NCBI GenBank assembly: GCA_964646815.1
Contig: CAZYFH010000006.1
Span: 62,001 to 126,000 of the forward strand
Direction: 5' to 3'
Source: CAZYFH01 sp964646815
Lineage (GTDB): Bacteria > Acidobacteriota > Vicinamibacteria > Vicinamibacterales > UBA8438
DNA: 64,000 nt
Positions 9,025 through 18,335 of the stretch are shown here, in pieces; position 1 is the first letter of the stretch, and each line of letters opens with the position of its first letter. The position numbers and the translations under genes are program-made. A model generated the notes under the pieces. That model worked only from the letters and a program-made list of their open reading frames with translations. It did no database searches and was not told the origin of the DNA.

Positions 9025-10077
9025 TTATGGGATCGCCCCAGACACGTTGACACGAATACGGTAGAGTCCGGTGCGTGCGGTCATGAATAGCGCACGTCCG
9101 TCCTCTCCCCACGCAACGTTGGCTGGCACCTCGGTCGGCATAATTGTCCCAAGATGCTTACCGTCTGGAGTGATAACCCACACTCCCCCAGGCCCAGTAG
9201 CCCAGAGGTTGCCTAGTTCGTCGACTTTTAGTCCGTCAGGAGCGCCTGGGGCGTCGACGTTGCTCGCATCAAGGAGTACGACACCATTGTTCAGTGAACC
9301 GTCTGCGTCAACGTCGTACGCCATCCAGAGACCTGCTGAGCTGTCCGCGACATAGAGACGTGACTCATCGGGTGAGAATGCGATTCCATTGGGACCTTGT
9401 TGATCTGCTAGCAGCGTTAAGGTGCCGTCAGGGTCGAGTCGGTAGATACCGTTGACGTCCAGTTCCTTATCCTCTGGATTCGGCAAGCCATAAGCTGGGT
9501 CGGTGAAGTACAAGGCACCATCTGATTTGTAGACGAGATCGTTAGGGCTATTGAAACGGTTGCCTTCGAAATTGTCGACGACAGTGCTTACCGTGCCCTC
9601 GCCTGTTGAGACTTGTGCATGAAGTGTTGCCCACTCCCGTCGTGAGATTCGGCCATTGAAGTGCTCTGTAAAAACGATATCACCGCCCGGGTCTACCGTA
9701 ATTCCGTTTGAGCCTACCAAGCGTCCCTCTTCATAATCTCCGCTGAACACTGGTGAGAGAAAGTTGCTGACCTCGCCATCAGGCGTCCATTTGATTATGG
9801 CGTTACCAGGGATGTCGCTGAAGAGAAGAAATGGTCCACCGCCTCGCACCCACACCGGACCTTCAGTGAATCCGAAGCCGTCCGCAAGATGGTCGATGAC
9901 GGCGTCCCGTGGAACCAAGGAGTCAAATGAAGCGTCGAGTTGCTCGATTGTGCCGGCACTCGGCACATTGGCTGCAGCCGTACTCGCCGCCGGTGACTCC
10001 GTTGATGCTGGGGCTTCACCACATGCGGTGGCCATTAGCACTATTCCTATTAGGGCCCATGTCCAATCACGTTTCAT
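9025..10077 (-). CDS. SMP-30/gluconolactonase/LRE family lipoprotein
   Basis: The product has 350 residues with a lipoprotein signal ending ATAC at Cys19. A Shine-Dalgarno TTAGGAGA precedes the ATG at 10077. The SMP-30 six-bladed propeller signature is clear: the metal-binding Glu in TEGPVWVRGG, Asn in NSPNDLVYKSDG, Asn in GPNGIAFSPDE and Asp in PDGLKVDELGN. All four positions expected of this metal-dependent lactonase fold are present. Family members hydrolyse lactones such as gluconolactone; the exact substrate cannot be assigned. Base composition is visibly less GC-rich than the neighbouring CRTAC1 genes, as is that of the DUF3237 gene upstream, so the two may share an origin by transfer. 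Confidence 0.9.
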   Translation of the reverse strand: MKRDWTWALIGIVLMATACGEAPASTESPAASTAAANVPSAGTIEQLDASFDSLVPRDAVIDHLADGFGFTEGPVWVRGGGPFLLFSDIPGNAIIKWTPDGEVSNFLSPVFSGDYEEGRLVGSNGITVDPGGDIVFTEHFNGRISRREWATLHAQVSTGEGTVSTVVDNFEGNRFNSPNDLVYKSDGALYFTDPAYGLPNPEDKELDVNGIYRLDPDGTLTLLADQQGPNGIAFSPDESRLYVADSSAGLWMAYDVDADGSLNNGVVLLDASNVDAPGAPDGLKVDELGNLWATGPGGVWVITPDGKHLGTIMPTEVPANVAWGEDGRALFMTARTGLYRIRVNVSGAIP

Positions 10078-10202
10078 AGCAGTCTCCTAATGCACGTCAT
10101 GGTGCGGCAATTGCGGCGTCACTTGTTGAAGCACAAGAAGCGCAACCGCAAGTGCGAATCATATTTCGTTGACGACAGTTCCAGAACCCAATCGTCAATT
10201 CC

Positions 10203-10640
10203 TTAGTCGGCAGTGACCTTAACCTCGTAGAGGTGGTATACCAGCACACCGGTCTCAAAGTTGGCGCGGCCAGCACCGATCGCTTGGATCCGGTTAAGCC
10301 ACTTGTAACGTTCATCGCTAGTCTGAAATGTTGGAGCGGACGCGACGAGGCCCGTAGAGAAGTCGGCACGGCCACCATATTCCACGTAAATGATCGCTCC
10401 GTCGTCTGTTCTTAGAGTAAAACGAACGTCGAGCGCTCCAAGTGTTCCGTCCTCACCACTCATCGTTAACCAATCGGCAGCGTCGTTCGTTGCGAGCGTC
10501 GCGTTTACACGGTCACTCTCAAGTTTTATTTCCGGCACATCGACGACGAGTCGTGTGCCCTTTGGGCCCGCCCCGACCTCAATCATGTCACCGAGCTTGG
10601 CGGTAATGGTTCCCATCGGGGCCAATGTTGCTTTCGGCAT
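10203..10640 (-). CDS. DUF3237 family protein
   Basis: The start is placed at the ATG at 10640, preceded by CAGGAGATCAGGAACT, rather than at the longer frame start at 10730. The 145 residues then match the usual DUF3237 length. Diagnostic segments are GPKGTRLVVDVPE, DVRFTLRTDDGAIIYVEY and the C-terminal RYKWLNRIQAIGAG...YHLYEV pattern. DUF3237 proteins are small beta-barrels of unknown function found in many bacteria. No signal peptide is seen, so it should be cytoplasmic. It lies upstream of the SMP-30 gene on the same strand, 125 bases apart, and could be co-transcribed with it. Confidence 0.88.
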   Translation of the reverse strand: MPKATLAPMGTITAKLGDMIEVGAGPKGTRLVVDVPEIKLESDRVNATLATNDAADWLTMSGEDGTLGALDVRFTLRTDDGAIIYVEYGGRADFSTGLVASAPTFQTSDERYKWLNRIQAIGAGRANFETGVLVYHLYEVKVTAD

Positions 10641-10769
10641 AGTTCCTGATCTCCTGATCGATTCAATAGACGTATCTGGCACAGCGCTTGGCGGATGGCG
10701 ACCCCACGGGGCGGGTTTCCGGCTGCTCACGCCGGTGCGCAGCGTCCCACGCGCGAGCGAGGCGTTAGA

Positions 10770-10946
10770 CTACTCGAGAGTTGCACCCAGCGTAGCTCCA
10801 ACCCCAACAGCCACGCCCCCAATCGCGACGTTGTCAAAGGCAATGCCAAGAGGCACACCGACTCCAAAGCCAATGGCAACGGCCACGCCGACGGCGGATT
10901 GACGTTTCTTGAGATCCGTCAGGTCTGTCCGACAGCGAAGAGTGGT
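10770..10946 (-). pseudogene. Remnant of a small glycine-rich membrane protein
   Basis: On the reverse strand an open stretch without an ATG or credible alternative start reads LKKRQSAVGVAVAIGFGVG, continues with further Gly/Val/Ala-rich sequence (IAFDNVAIGG) and ends at a TAG at 10772. This pattern resembles small glycine-zipper membrane proteins that have a soluble N-terminal tail before the repeats. Here the N-terminal part and start codon are missing. It overlaps the plus-strand antitoxin relic, so one or both are decayed. Confidence 0.35.
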
Positions 10947-11082
10947 TCATCATCACCGTGAGCGATCACCCCGCGGCGGTGCTGGGACCCTTCGAACGCC
11001 GACGACCGGTGCCGCCGGGAACGTACGTGAGTTGCTGGCCACGCCGACCGAGTCCCAGCTGATCGACGAACTGCGACAGTAG
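10924..11082 (+). pseudogene. Broken antitoxin gene (Phd/VapB-like), frameshifted
   Basis: One frame reads EEWFIITVSDHPAAVLGPFE, like the middle of Phd-type antitoxins (a strand of the type IVTVxGxPVAxLGP). A second frame then reads VRELLATPTESQLIDELRQ and stops at 11082, like the toxin-binding C-terminus. The switch between frames near 11020-11030, plus the lack of a start, marks it as broken. It is followed directly by a PIN-domain toxin relic, the usual antitoxin-toxin order. Confidence 0.55.
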
Positions 11083-11129
11083 CAGCCAGGGGTCTCTGGC
11101 GATCCGTGGACGTGAGACGCCTGCTCAAC

Positions 11130-11465
11130 ATCTTTTGTCGTGGTCGCGGCCAGTGTGAACGATCTGCCCGAGGAAGCCGCCATCTCTGCAGAGACTCTGG
11201 CGGAGCTCCACGTCACCGTGTTTCTGGCGACGGACGAGCCGGCACCCGCCGGCCGCCTGCAACGACCTGCTGACGCGCTTCGCCGCGAGGCCAGTCCGCG
11301 ACGAGGGGTGGCGTGAGGGTACGGCGAATCTACCGCCGGACCTCGGGCCGGTCGTACGGTTCCGACACGCGTCGTCGATCTCTTCATCGCCGCGACGGCT
11401 CGCGGCCACGGCGTGCGGCTCGGCATGCGGAATCGCCCAGGACTTCGAACTCCTTGCCCACGGCG
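11130..11465 (+). pseudogene. Broken PIN-domain (VapC-type) toxin gene
   Basis: Fragments of a PIN-domain RNase toxin are spread over several plus-strand frames in the right order: DLPEEAAISAETLAELHVTV (acidic Glu of the AELHVG-type motif), then LQRPADAL, then VVDLFIAATARGHGVRL (the normal D-x-x-IAATAxxHG motif), then AQDFELLAHG at the end. At least two frame changes and loss of the N-terminal DTSV motif show that no functional toxin can be made. Confidence 0.6.
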
Positions 11466-11467
11466 CC

Positions 11468-11505
11468 AAAAAAAAAAGAGGCGCCGGCCTCGGAAGGCCG
11501 GCGCC
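11468..11505 (-). terminator. Rho-independent terminator of the TonB receptor gene
   Basis: A perfect 11-bp inverted repeat GGCGCCGGCCT/AGGCCGGCGCC with loop CGGA (11480-11505) is followed, on the minus strand, by a run of T residues. It lies about 30 bases past the stop of the TonB receptor gene. Confidence 0.92.
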
Positions 11506-11536
11506 CGTAAAGACATCGTGCTGATGCGCCGCTACG

Positions 11537-14473
11537 CTACCACTCGAGCTCGAGCCCGATGCGGACGTAGCGCGCCTGCATGATGGAGATGATCTCCTGC
11601 CACCGATCTCCGTACGTCGAGTTGACGCCAGTCGTCGTGTTCGTGTTGAACAGGTTGAACACGTCAACCACCGGCGCGATCTGCGTGTTCCCGATGTTGA
11701 ACCGCCGCATCGCCCGGATGTCAACCTTCCGCTGATAATCGAGGAACATCACCTCCGGCGGCAGCAGGTCGATCGACAGCCGCTGCCCACCAGTGAGCGC
11801 GTCCCCATTAGGCAACTCTATGACGTTGTAGTTCGCGCTGATGTCCGGACCCGGATACCCCTGCACGAAGCCACTCAGAATGACGCCGCCCGGCAGCGGA
11901 TAGGCCCCGTGGGCCTTATACATAAACTGCCACGCCCGCGGGAAGTCGCACCACAGTAGGGTGTTCTTATCGTCGATCCCGTAGCCAGACGTGTTCCCGG
12001 ATGGCGTATCGCAGTTGTTGGTCTGCGTCCGCTCCTGCGTGAAGCTACCGCCGAAGAACGCGCCGTTCGACAGCCGGCCGTCCATGGTGTACTCGAAGCC
12101 GTCATAGATCCGGTCGTTCACATCCGACGTCGAGATCACGACGTTCGACAGGCCGAAATTATCCTCGTTCAGGTTGTAGAGCTCATAGCTCGAGCCGCTG
12201 TAGTCACCCAGTCGCTCGTCCTCTGGCCCCGTAATGTCGAACGGCGTCCAGTCGTTGTCGCCCCGCAGGATGTTGTCCTCCCACCACATGTTGTGGTAGT
12301 TCCGGCGGTACCACCCGAAGCTCATCGAGATACCCGGGAACATCTCGTGCTGGATAACCGCGGCGTACTCCCAGTGCCCCTCCCGGCCGCTCAAGTTCAG
12401 ACCTCTGAGGTCGTTGGCCGTGCCGAAGTTCACGTTCGGCGACGCTCCGACCTCCTCGAACTGAACCCGCCCGTCGGGCCCGACGATGTGATCGTTGCCA
12501 TCGAGGTCGTTCCATGAGCGGAACTCTTGGGCAGCCGACCACGTCCAGCTCGACAGCGGGTTCCGCAGCATCGCGATCCGCGTCGCCTCTTGGGAGACAT
12601 ATTGGTGCATCGTCCCCTTCAACGCCGTCCGACCGTCACCGAACAGGTCGTACGCTAAGCCGACCCGCGCCACAACGGTGTTAAACCGCGGGCCATCATA
12701 GGCCGGAAATTCCCGCGCCGGTAACCAGGTGCCCGCCGGGGCACTTTGCGGCGGCACCCCCGCGCTGAAGATGTCAGCCCGGGTGCCCAGGTTCAACGTC
12801 AAGTTGCCGAGGGTCCACGAGTCTTGCGCGAACAGACCCGTGTCGAAGTTGATCTGGCCCCCGTATTGCCCTGGCTTGTTGAGCCCTGGCCCCAGCGGCG
12901 TCGCCAGCACCATGACCCCGACCGGAGTGTCGCCCCAGTAGAAGAGGTTACGCGTGTCGGCAAACATCGGCTGGTCGAGCGAGATGTTCCCCCACCGGTG
13001 TTCGGCGCCCGCCTTGAAGTTGTGCGACCCGGTTACATACGACACTGACCCCTTGACATAGCGGCTCTTCTCCGGCTGCCAGCCGGTGATCCACCAGGAG
13101 CCGCCCCAGGTCCCGGTTGAAAGGTCCAGCGTCGACGTCTGCATATTATTTTCCGCAGTGTTCCAGGGGAACGGCTCGCGTCGCCACTTGTTGTACTGGA
13201 CCGAGAAGCCCGCCTCGACCAGCAACCGATTCGACAGTGACGACGTCCACCGCGCCTGCGCGTGGTAGCCGGTCGGCTGCCGGATGCGATCGGACCGCTC
13301 GGGCGCGCTGATGTTGCTCACGTCGACCAGCGGATGCTGCCGGTTGACCCGCTCGAACCCGACCCGCCACTTGTGCCGGTCGGTCACCTGGTTCGTCAAG
13401 CGCAGCAGCCCGGTCAGGGAGGTGGTCCGGTAGAATGCCTGGTCGTTCGCTTGGACGCCGAAGTAGTCAAGCGCCTCCTGTTGGCCGGTGCACTTCGGGC
13501 CTGCCGGCCGGCACGGCTCGCCCGGCGCCGCGAAGAACGCGCCGGCAACGGTGCGCTTCGTTTCCCTGGCGCGAAACGACGTGAAGAACCACAGCTTGTC
13601 CTGGATGAACTTGCCGCCAAAGGCCGGGTTCGTGTCGTAGTCTTTGACCAACTCGTTGACCTCGCCCAGCTGTTCGCGCAGCTCCGCGTTGGCGTTGTCC
13701 CACGCCATCCCGCCTCCGCCGTAATACGTGAACCAGGTGCCCGAGAAGGTGTTGCCCCCCTCCTTCGGGATCGCGTTCTGGACCACGCCGCCGACCTGCG
13801 CCTCTGCCGGCGCGCCGCCGGCCTCAAACGTCAGCTCGGAGGTCGCCGCGTCGTTCATCTCCCAGCCCATCTGCCACTGCCCGTCGTCGACGGTGCTATT
13901 CGCCCGCATCCCGTCGTTCAACGTTTGGGCATCGCGCCAGGTCGAGCCGTGCACCGCTGGCCAGTACTGCCCTTCGCCCATCCCCGTGTTCCGCACCCCG
14001 GGGATCAGCAGCGCCCGCGCGGCAAAGGTGCGCGCTGCTGGCAGCACGTCCATCATCGCCCGCGTCGCCACGAACTGGCGCCGCACCTGCTGCACGTCGA
14101 CTACGGGCGATTCGCCCGACACCGTCACCGTCTCCTCGAGCGCTCCGACCTGGAGCTGCGCGTTGACCTGGACGGTCGCATTGCCGGAAATGATGATTTC
14201 CTCGTTGACCACGGTGCTGAACCCCGGCAGGGTGAAGGTCACCGTGTACGTGCCCGGCCTCAGCTGAGTGATCGTGAAACGGCCGGCCCCATCGGTGAAC
14301 GCCGTCAGCGTCCCCTCAATGTTGACCGGGCTATCCGCCTCGACCGTCACGCCGGGCAGAATACCGCCGGTCGTGTCCTCAACGAGACCAGAAATTATGC
14401 CCTGCGCTCCGGCGGCCGCCGGGAGCAGTAGCGCCACTCCAACAATTCCAATCCATACAACAAGTCGACGCAT
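11537..14473 (-). CDS. Oar-like TonB-dependent outer-membrane receptor with carboxypeptidase-regulatory domain
   Basis: The 978-residue product starts at ATG 14473 after GGGGGGAATCAAGGA. Residues 1-23 are a Sec signal (VVWIGIVGVALLLPAAAGAQ). Residues about 25-110 form a carboxypeptidase-regulatory-like beta domain (GIISGLVEDTTGGILPGVTV), followed by a plug region (EETVTVSGESPVVDVQQ) and a long outer-membrane barrel rich in aromatic residues, ending in YVRIGLELEW. This architecture is typical of Oar-like receptors expanded in Acidobacteriota, which import large or oligomeric nutrients with TonB energy. The ligand is unknown. It is followed by a strong terminator and is downstream of the TPR/CRTAC1 pair on the same strand, 320 bases apart. 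Confidence 0.92.
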   Translation of the reverse strand: MRRLVVWIGIVGVALLLPAAAGAQGIISGLVEDTTGGILPGVTVEADSPVNIEGTLTAFTDGAGRFTITQLRPGTYTVTFTLPGFSTVVNEEIIISGNATVQVNAQLQVGALEETVTVSGESPVVDVQQVRRQFVATRAMMDVLPAARTFAARALLIPGVRNTGMGEGQYWPAVHGSTWRDAQTLNDGMRANSTVDDGQWQMGWEMNDAATSELTFEAGGAPAEAQVGGVVQNAIPKEGGNTFSGTWFTYYGGGGMAWDNANAELREQLGEVNELVKDYDTNPAFGGKFIQDKLWFFTSFRARETKRTVAGAFFAAPGEPCRPAGPKCTGQQEALDYFGVQANDQAFYRTTSLTGLLRLTNQVTDRHKWRVGFERVNRQHPLVDVSNISAPERSDRIRQPTGYHAQARWTSSLSNRLLVEAGFSVQYNKWRREPFPWNTAENNMQTSTLDLSTGTWGGSWWITGWQPEKSRYVKGSVSYVTGSHNFKAGAEHRWGNISLDQPMFADTRNLFYWGDTPVGVMVLATPLGPGLNKPGQYGGQINFDTGLFAQDSWTLGNLTLNLGTRADIFSAGVPPQSAPAGTWLPAREFPAYDGPRFNTVVARVGLAYDLFGDGRTALKGTMHQYVSQEATRIAMLRNPLSSWTWSAAQEFRSWNDLDGNDHIVGPDGRVQFEEVGASPNVNFGTANDLRGLNLSGREGHWEYAAVIQHEMFPGISMSFGWYRRNYHNMWWEDNILRGDNDWTPFDITGPEDERLGDYSGSSYELYNLNEDNFGLSNVVISTSDVNDRIYDGFEYTMDGRLSNGAFFGGSFTQERTQTNNCDTPSGNTSGYGIDDKNTLLWCDFPRAWQFMYKAHGAYPLPGGVILSGFVQGYPGPDISANYNVIELPNGDALTGGQRLSIDLLPPEVMFLDYQRKVDIRAMRRFNIGNTQIAPVVDVFNLFNTNTTTGVNSTYGDRWQEIISIMQARYVRIGLELEW

Positions 14474-14793
14474 TCCTTGATTCCCCCCTTAAAGGTAAGG
14501 AAGACAACAGAGGCCTGGCACAGACAAGCCATGGCTGCGGTATAGACAAGCAAACACTGGGCCATTATTGTGACCCCATATGGGTCAGCCGTGATATGAG
14601 AAGTTCGGCATCTGTTGTCTGTTAAAGTCATAAATAGTCCGTTTTTATACCTATGCAAAGGGTTCTGATCCGCCGACGATTCTCCATGATCTCAAACAAA
14701 TCCATGTCTATGGATCCAATAAAGCGTATATGAGCTGGCGTGGAGCGCCGATGGCGGCTCGGCGATTGTAGGCGTGGATGGCCGGTGGAAACG
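14474..14793. other. Intergenic region upstream of the TonB receptor gene
   Basis: This 320-base gap is AT-richer than its surroundings. It must hold the receptor promoter, but no convincing -35/-10 pair could be picked. A 25-codon reverse-strand frame at 14705-14628 begins DLFEIMENRRRIRT, resembling a nitroreductase N-terminus, and stops at once; it may be a relic. Confidence 0.4.
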
Positions 14794-16482
14794 TCAGCGG
14801 GGCGCGGGTGGATTGAGCAACTCAGGATCAACGATGGGACCGGGCCGGTGGTCCGGGTCGTCATCCCGCCACGGCGTGCGGCACGGCTGGCGCGCTTCAT
14901 ACAGTGCGAGGTTCGCGGCCATGCGCTGCGCGACGTCGGAATGCCCGGCGCGCGCCGCGGACGACATTGCCAGACGCTGCCAATCAATCGCGAGGTCGAA
15001 GTGCCCAAGCTCGGCGAGCGTCATCGCCATCGTCTCGAAGACGGCCGGGTGCTGCTCTTCCTCAGGTAGCGCCTGAACGAGCTGCCATGCGCGCTCGCCG
15101 TCGCGCACCTGATCGTCGGGGGCTGCGGCGAGCAGCCGCGCGAGCGCGTGTCCGAACATCGACACGTCTGGTCGAACCGTCATCGCCTCCATCAGGAGAA
15201 TCTTCGCGTCGGCATGGCGCCCGAGGCGCACGAGCACCATTGCCTCGCCGAAGCGCGCGCCGACATCGGCAGGCCGGAGCGCGATGACCTCGCGGTAGTG
15301 CGTCATCGATTGCCCAAGCCGGTCGGTCCGACGTAGCGCGTCGGCCAGCCGGAGGTGCGCCGCGACAAAGGTCGGGTTGACGGTGATGGCCGCTGTGTAC
15401 TGCTCGATGGCCTCCGGGTCGCGACCGGCGCGCTCGAGGAGCGCACCCAGGCCGAAATTGGCCTCCGACAACCCTGGATCCAGACGCAGCGCCTCTTCGT
15501 ACTGTTCCAGCGCGCTGCGCGCGTCGCCGACCCGCTCCAGTGCCGTCCCGAGGTTAACGCGCATCGCCGCGTATTCCGGCTCCGCGTCCAAAGCCCGCCG
15601 GTAATGCTCCACCGCCTGGGGCCAGTTCCCGGCCGCGGCGGCGTTCAGCCCGCGGTCCCGATAGAACTGCGGCGTCCGTACCGCCCCGTTCAGCGCCGCC
15701 AGCAACGGATCAGCCAGCTTGAAGGCCACACCGGCGGAGCGGCCGCTGCTCGCTCTTCCACCCCGGCGCTCGAAGTGGTAGGTGGCTTTGTCGAGGTCCC
15801 CCAGCCCGCGGTAGGCGAGGGCGAGCGGATAGTGGATGACGGTGGCCTCGGGATCCAGCGCCTCCGCTGCCGTTAGGTGCTCCACGGCGCGGGCGTATTC
15901 CTGCTGGGCGAGCGCGGCCCAGCCCAGCTCGAACCGCGCGGCCGGCTGGCCCGGATGGAGCGACAGCGCCTCGGTCAGTCGCGCCTCGGCCTCCACCGGT
16001 TGGGCGAGGTCGAGGTAGACGCGGCCGAGCCAGACGAGCGTGGCCAGGTCAGTCGGTTGCAGCTGACGCGCGCGCTCGAAGCTCTCGACCGTCGCGGTCA
16101 GGTCGCCGGCGTTCTTGAGGACATGCCCCAGATAGTAGGGCCACCGGACGTCGTCGGACGCGAGTTGCTGCGCGTTTCGAAAGCAGCGTTCGGCTTCATC
16201 GCTGAACCGCGTCGCTATGAACAGCATGCCCATCTCGCCGAACGCGTCGGCGCTGGCCCCGACCGCCATCAGCGCCGCATGGGCTTCTCGAAGCTGCCGC
16301 TGCACGGACGGGTCGAGCTTGCTCACATCGGGCAACGCCACCGGCTCGAGTGTCTGAGCCGCGGCTGTTCCCTGGTGCGCCGCGGCCCGCGGCTCGCCCG
16401 CGGCCACTTTCACCGGTGCCACGATGTGCCAGGCCCCTAGCGACATCGAGATCGCCGTCGCCGTGACGAGACCGCGGGGCAT
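14794..16482 (-). CDS. Exported TPR-repeat protein, third CRTAC1 partner
   Basis: The product has 562 residues from ATG 16482, three bases after the stop of the CRTAC1 gene upstream. The first 29 residues form a Sec-type signal (VTATAISMSLGAWHIVAP). The body is a TPR solenoid with motifs such as RNAQQLASDDVRWPYYLGHV, RALDAEPEYAAMRVNLGTAL and LRLDPGLSEANFGLGALLE. Near the C-terminus it has YEARQPCRTPW, the same signature as the tails of the TPR proteins at 3601 and 7116, but then runs on for about 20 Asp/Pro-rich residues. The immediate coupling to a CRTAC1 gene repeats the arrangement seen at 1745-8753, here on the opposite strand and with less similar sequence. Confidence 0.88.
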   Translation of the reverse strand: MPRGLVTATAISMSLGAWHIVAPVKVAAGEPRAAAHQGTAAAQTLEPVALPDVSKLDPSVQRQLREAHAALMAVGASADAFGEMGMLFIATRFSDEAERCFRNAQQLASDDVRWPYYLGHVLKNAGDLTATVESFERARQLQPTDLATLVWLGRVYLDLAQPVEAEARLTEALSLHPGQPAARFELGWAALAQQEYARAVEHLTAAEALDPEATVIHYPLALAYRGLGDLDKATYHFERRGGRASSGRSAGVAFKLADPLLAALNGAVRTPQFYRDRGLNAAAAGNWPQAVEHYRRALDAEPEYAAMRVNLGTALERVGDARSALEQYEEALRLDPGLSEANFGLGALLERAGRDPEAIEQYTAAITVNPTFVAAHLRLADALRRTDRLGQSMTHYREVIALRPADVGARFGEAMVLVRLGRHADAKILLMEAMTVRPDVSMFGHALARLLAAAPDDQVRDGERAWQLVQALPEEEQHPAVFETMAMTLAELGHFDLAIDWQRLAMSSAARAGHSDVAQRMAANLALYEARQPCRTPWRDDDPDHRPGPIVDPELLNPPAPR

Positions 16483-16485
16483 CGC

Positions 16486-18285
16486 CTACGACCTATCCTC
16501 AGCTTCCTGACCGGTGCCCTCAGTCAAGGTCAGCCACTGATCGACCGCAAGGTTTGGCCACTCCTCGACGCGACCGCTCGGCCAGATGACCCGCACCCGC
16601 CGCACGAGGGTGGCGTCGCCGAGGCCGACAAGCACTCGGGGATCGTGTGACGACGCGTAGCTACCGTCCGTCCGGGCGCGTCGCCACAACGGCGGGCCGT
16701 CGGTCCGGAAGACGCCGACGCGAGCGCCCAACATGTCGCGCGGCGGCGTTCCGCCGACGAGCCGCAACCCCAGCCACCGGTTGCCGTTGCCGACGTTGTT
16801 GATCAGCAGCCGCACCGGGCCGGCGTTGTTCGTGACGACCACGTCGATATCACCGTCGTTATCCAGGTCGCCGAAGGCCGCACCCCGACTCACCTCCGAG
16901 AGCTCGAAGACCTTGCCGGCACGCGCGGTCACGTCTTCGAACTGCCCGTTGCCCACGTTGCGGAACAGCTGGTTCGGCTCGTGCAACGGATGCGGGTCAT
17001 TCGCCGTCGCCAGCGCCTGAATGGCCGCGACCGCGCCGTTGGCCGCCAGGATGTCGAGCCAGCCGTCGTTATCGTAGTCCAGGAAGAGCGTGCCGAAGCC
17101 GGTCGCCTGCAGGCTTGAGGCCCCGAGTCCCGACATCGTGCTCCGATCCTCGAACAGACCGGTTCCGTCATTCATATAGAGCGTGTTGGTCTGGGTTACG
17201 AGGTGGGTCAGGAACAGATCCTCGTCGCCGTCGGCGTCGACGTCGCCCGCGTCGACGCCCATGCCGGCCTCCACGGCCCCCTCCTGATTCAGTGCCACCC
17301 CCGCCAGCAGCGCCCCGTTTCGGAAGGTCCCGTCCTGCTGATTGAGCCAGAGCTGGTTTTCCAGCATGTCGTTGGCGACGTAGATGTCGACCCACCCATC
17401 GGCGTCGACATCGGCCACCACCACCCCCAACGCCCGTCCGTAGTCGCGCGCCACCTGAGCTTCGGCGGTGACGTCGACGAACGTTCCGTCGCCCTGGTTC
17501 CGATACAACCGATCCGGCACCGGCATGAACCCCTGCGGCCCGCAGTAGCCACGCGCGCCAAGCACCGTCAGGCACTCCCGCGTGTCGTCATGGTCGACAT
17601 AGTTCCCGACGAACAGGTCGAGCCAGCCGTCCCGGTCGATGTCGGCGAACGAGGCCGAGACGGCCCACTGCGGCTGGCGGGTGCCCGTGCGTGCAGAGAC
17701 GTCCGTGAAGGTGCCGTCGCCGTTGTTGCGAAACATCTGGTCCGGCCCGCGTCTGGTGCGATAGAGATCGATCCAGCCGTCATTGTCGATGTCACCGGTC
17801 GCGACGCCCATGCCGTACGAGCGGACGTCGAGCCCGCTCCCCTCGGTGACATCCGTGAATCGGAGTGTGCGGGACCCATCGACCCGCACCTCGAGGTCGT
17901 TCCGATACAGCCGATCGGTCAGCGGCAACGGCAGTTGCGGCGGCAGCACGGCATCGGCAAGCGTCTTGCCCGCACCGAGCATCTGTCCCTGCGGGAAGTA
18001 GATGTCGAGATCGCCGTCGTTGTCGAAGTCGAGCAGCGCGACACCGGGGCCCATCATCTCCTCGAAATAGAACTCGCCCGACATGCCGTTGAAATGCACG
18101 AAGTCGAGCCCCGTGGCCTCGGCGCGGTCTGTGAACCACTCCACATCGGATTGAGCCGACGTGCGGGCCGCGAGGCTCGATAGGCCGAGCAGGAGGATGG
18201 CCGCAGCTGTGAGGCGGCGCAGGCAGCACCTCGCTGGTCTCGGTGCGACGCGGCACAGACGACCGGGGGGAACTGCGCGCCTCAC
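16486..18285 (-). CDS. CRTAC1 family secreted protein (FG-GAP/VCBS, ASPIC/UnbV)
   Basis: The 599-residue product has an N-terminal signal with many Arg residues, then TAAAILLLGLSSLAARTSAQ; unlike its paralogues it lacks a lipobox and should be released after cleavage near AQS. The motif FVHFNGMSGEFY is conserved, followed by calcium-loop repeats (DFDNDGDLD, DIDNDGWID, DVDADGWVD, DVDADGDED and others) and an ASPIC/UnbV domain with RTDGSYASSHDPR and VRVIWPSG near residues 505-590. It is the upstream member of a pair with the TPR gene ending at 14794. An M at residue 1 is used; internal starts would truncate the signal. Confidence 0.92.
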   Translation of the reverse strand: MRRAVPPGRLCRVAPRPARCCLRRLTAAAILLLGLSSLAARTSAQSDVEWFTDRAEATGLDFVHFNGMSGEFYFEEMMGPGVALLDFDNDGDLDIYFPQGQMLGAGKTLADAVLPPQLPLPLTDRLYRNDLEVRVDGSRTLRFTDVTEGSGLDVRSYGMGVATGDIDNDGWIDLYRTRRGPDQMFRNNGDGTFTDVSARTGTRQPQWAVSASFADIDRDGWLDLFVGNYVDHDDTRECLTVLGARGYCGPQGFMPVPDRLYRNQGDGTFVDVTAEAQVARDYGRALGVVVADVDADGWVDIYVANDMLENQLWLNQQDGTFRNGALLAGVALNQEGAVEAGMGVDAGDVDADGDEDLFLTHLVTQTNTLYMNDGTGLFEDRSTMSGLGASSLQATGFGTLFLDYDNDGWLDILAANGAVAAIQALATANDPHPLHEPNQLFRNVGNGQFEDVTARAGKVFELSEVSRGAAFGDLDNDGDIDVVVTNNAGPVRLLINNVGNGNRWLGLRLVGGTPPRDMLGARVGVFRTDGPPLWRRARTDGSYASSHDPRVLVGLGDATLVRRVRVIWPSGRVEEWPNLAVDQWLTLTEGTGQEAEDRS

Positions 18286-18335
18286 GATGGGACGCCGCGC
18301 CGGGCGCGCTACTGCGCCCGCCCGGTGACGGACGG

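Noticed and set aside
13262..14431. Long plus-strand open frame (389 codons) opposite the TonB receptor
   Set aside because: It is a GC-rich antisense shadow with low-complexity Arg/Val/Gly sequence, no ribosome site and no recognisable motifs, while the minus strand encodes a well-matched receptor.
14628..14705. 25-codon frame resembling a nitroreductase N-terminus
   Set aside because: Too short, with a stop right after the motif; chance cannot be excluded.
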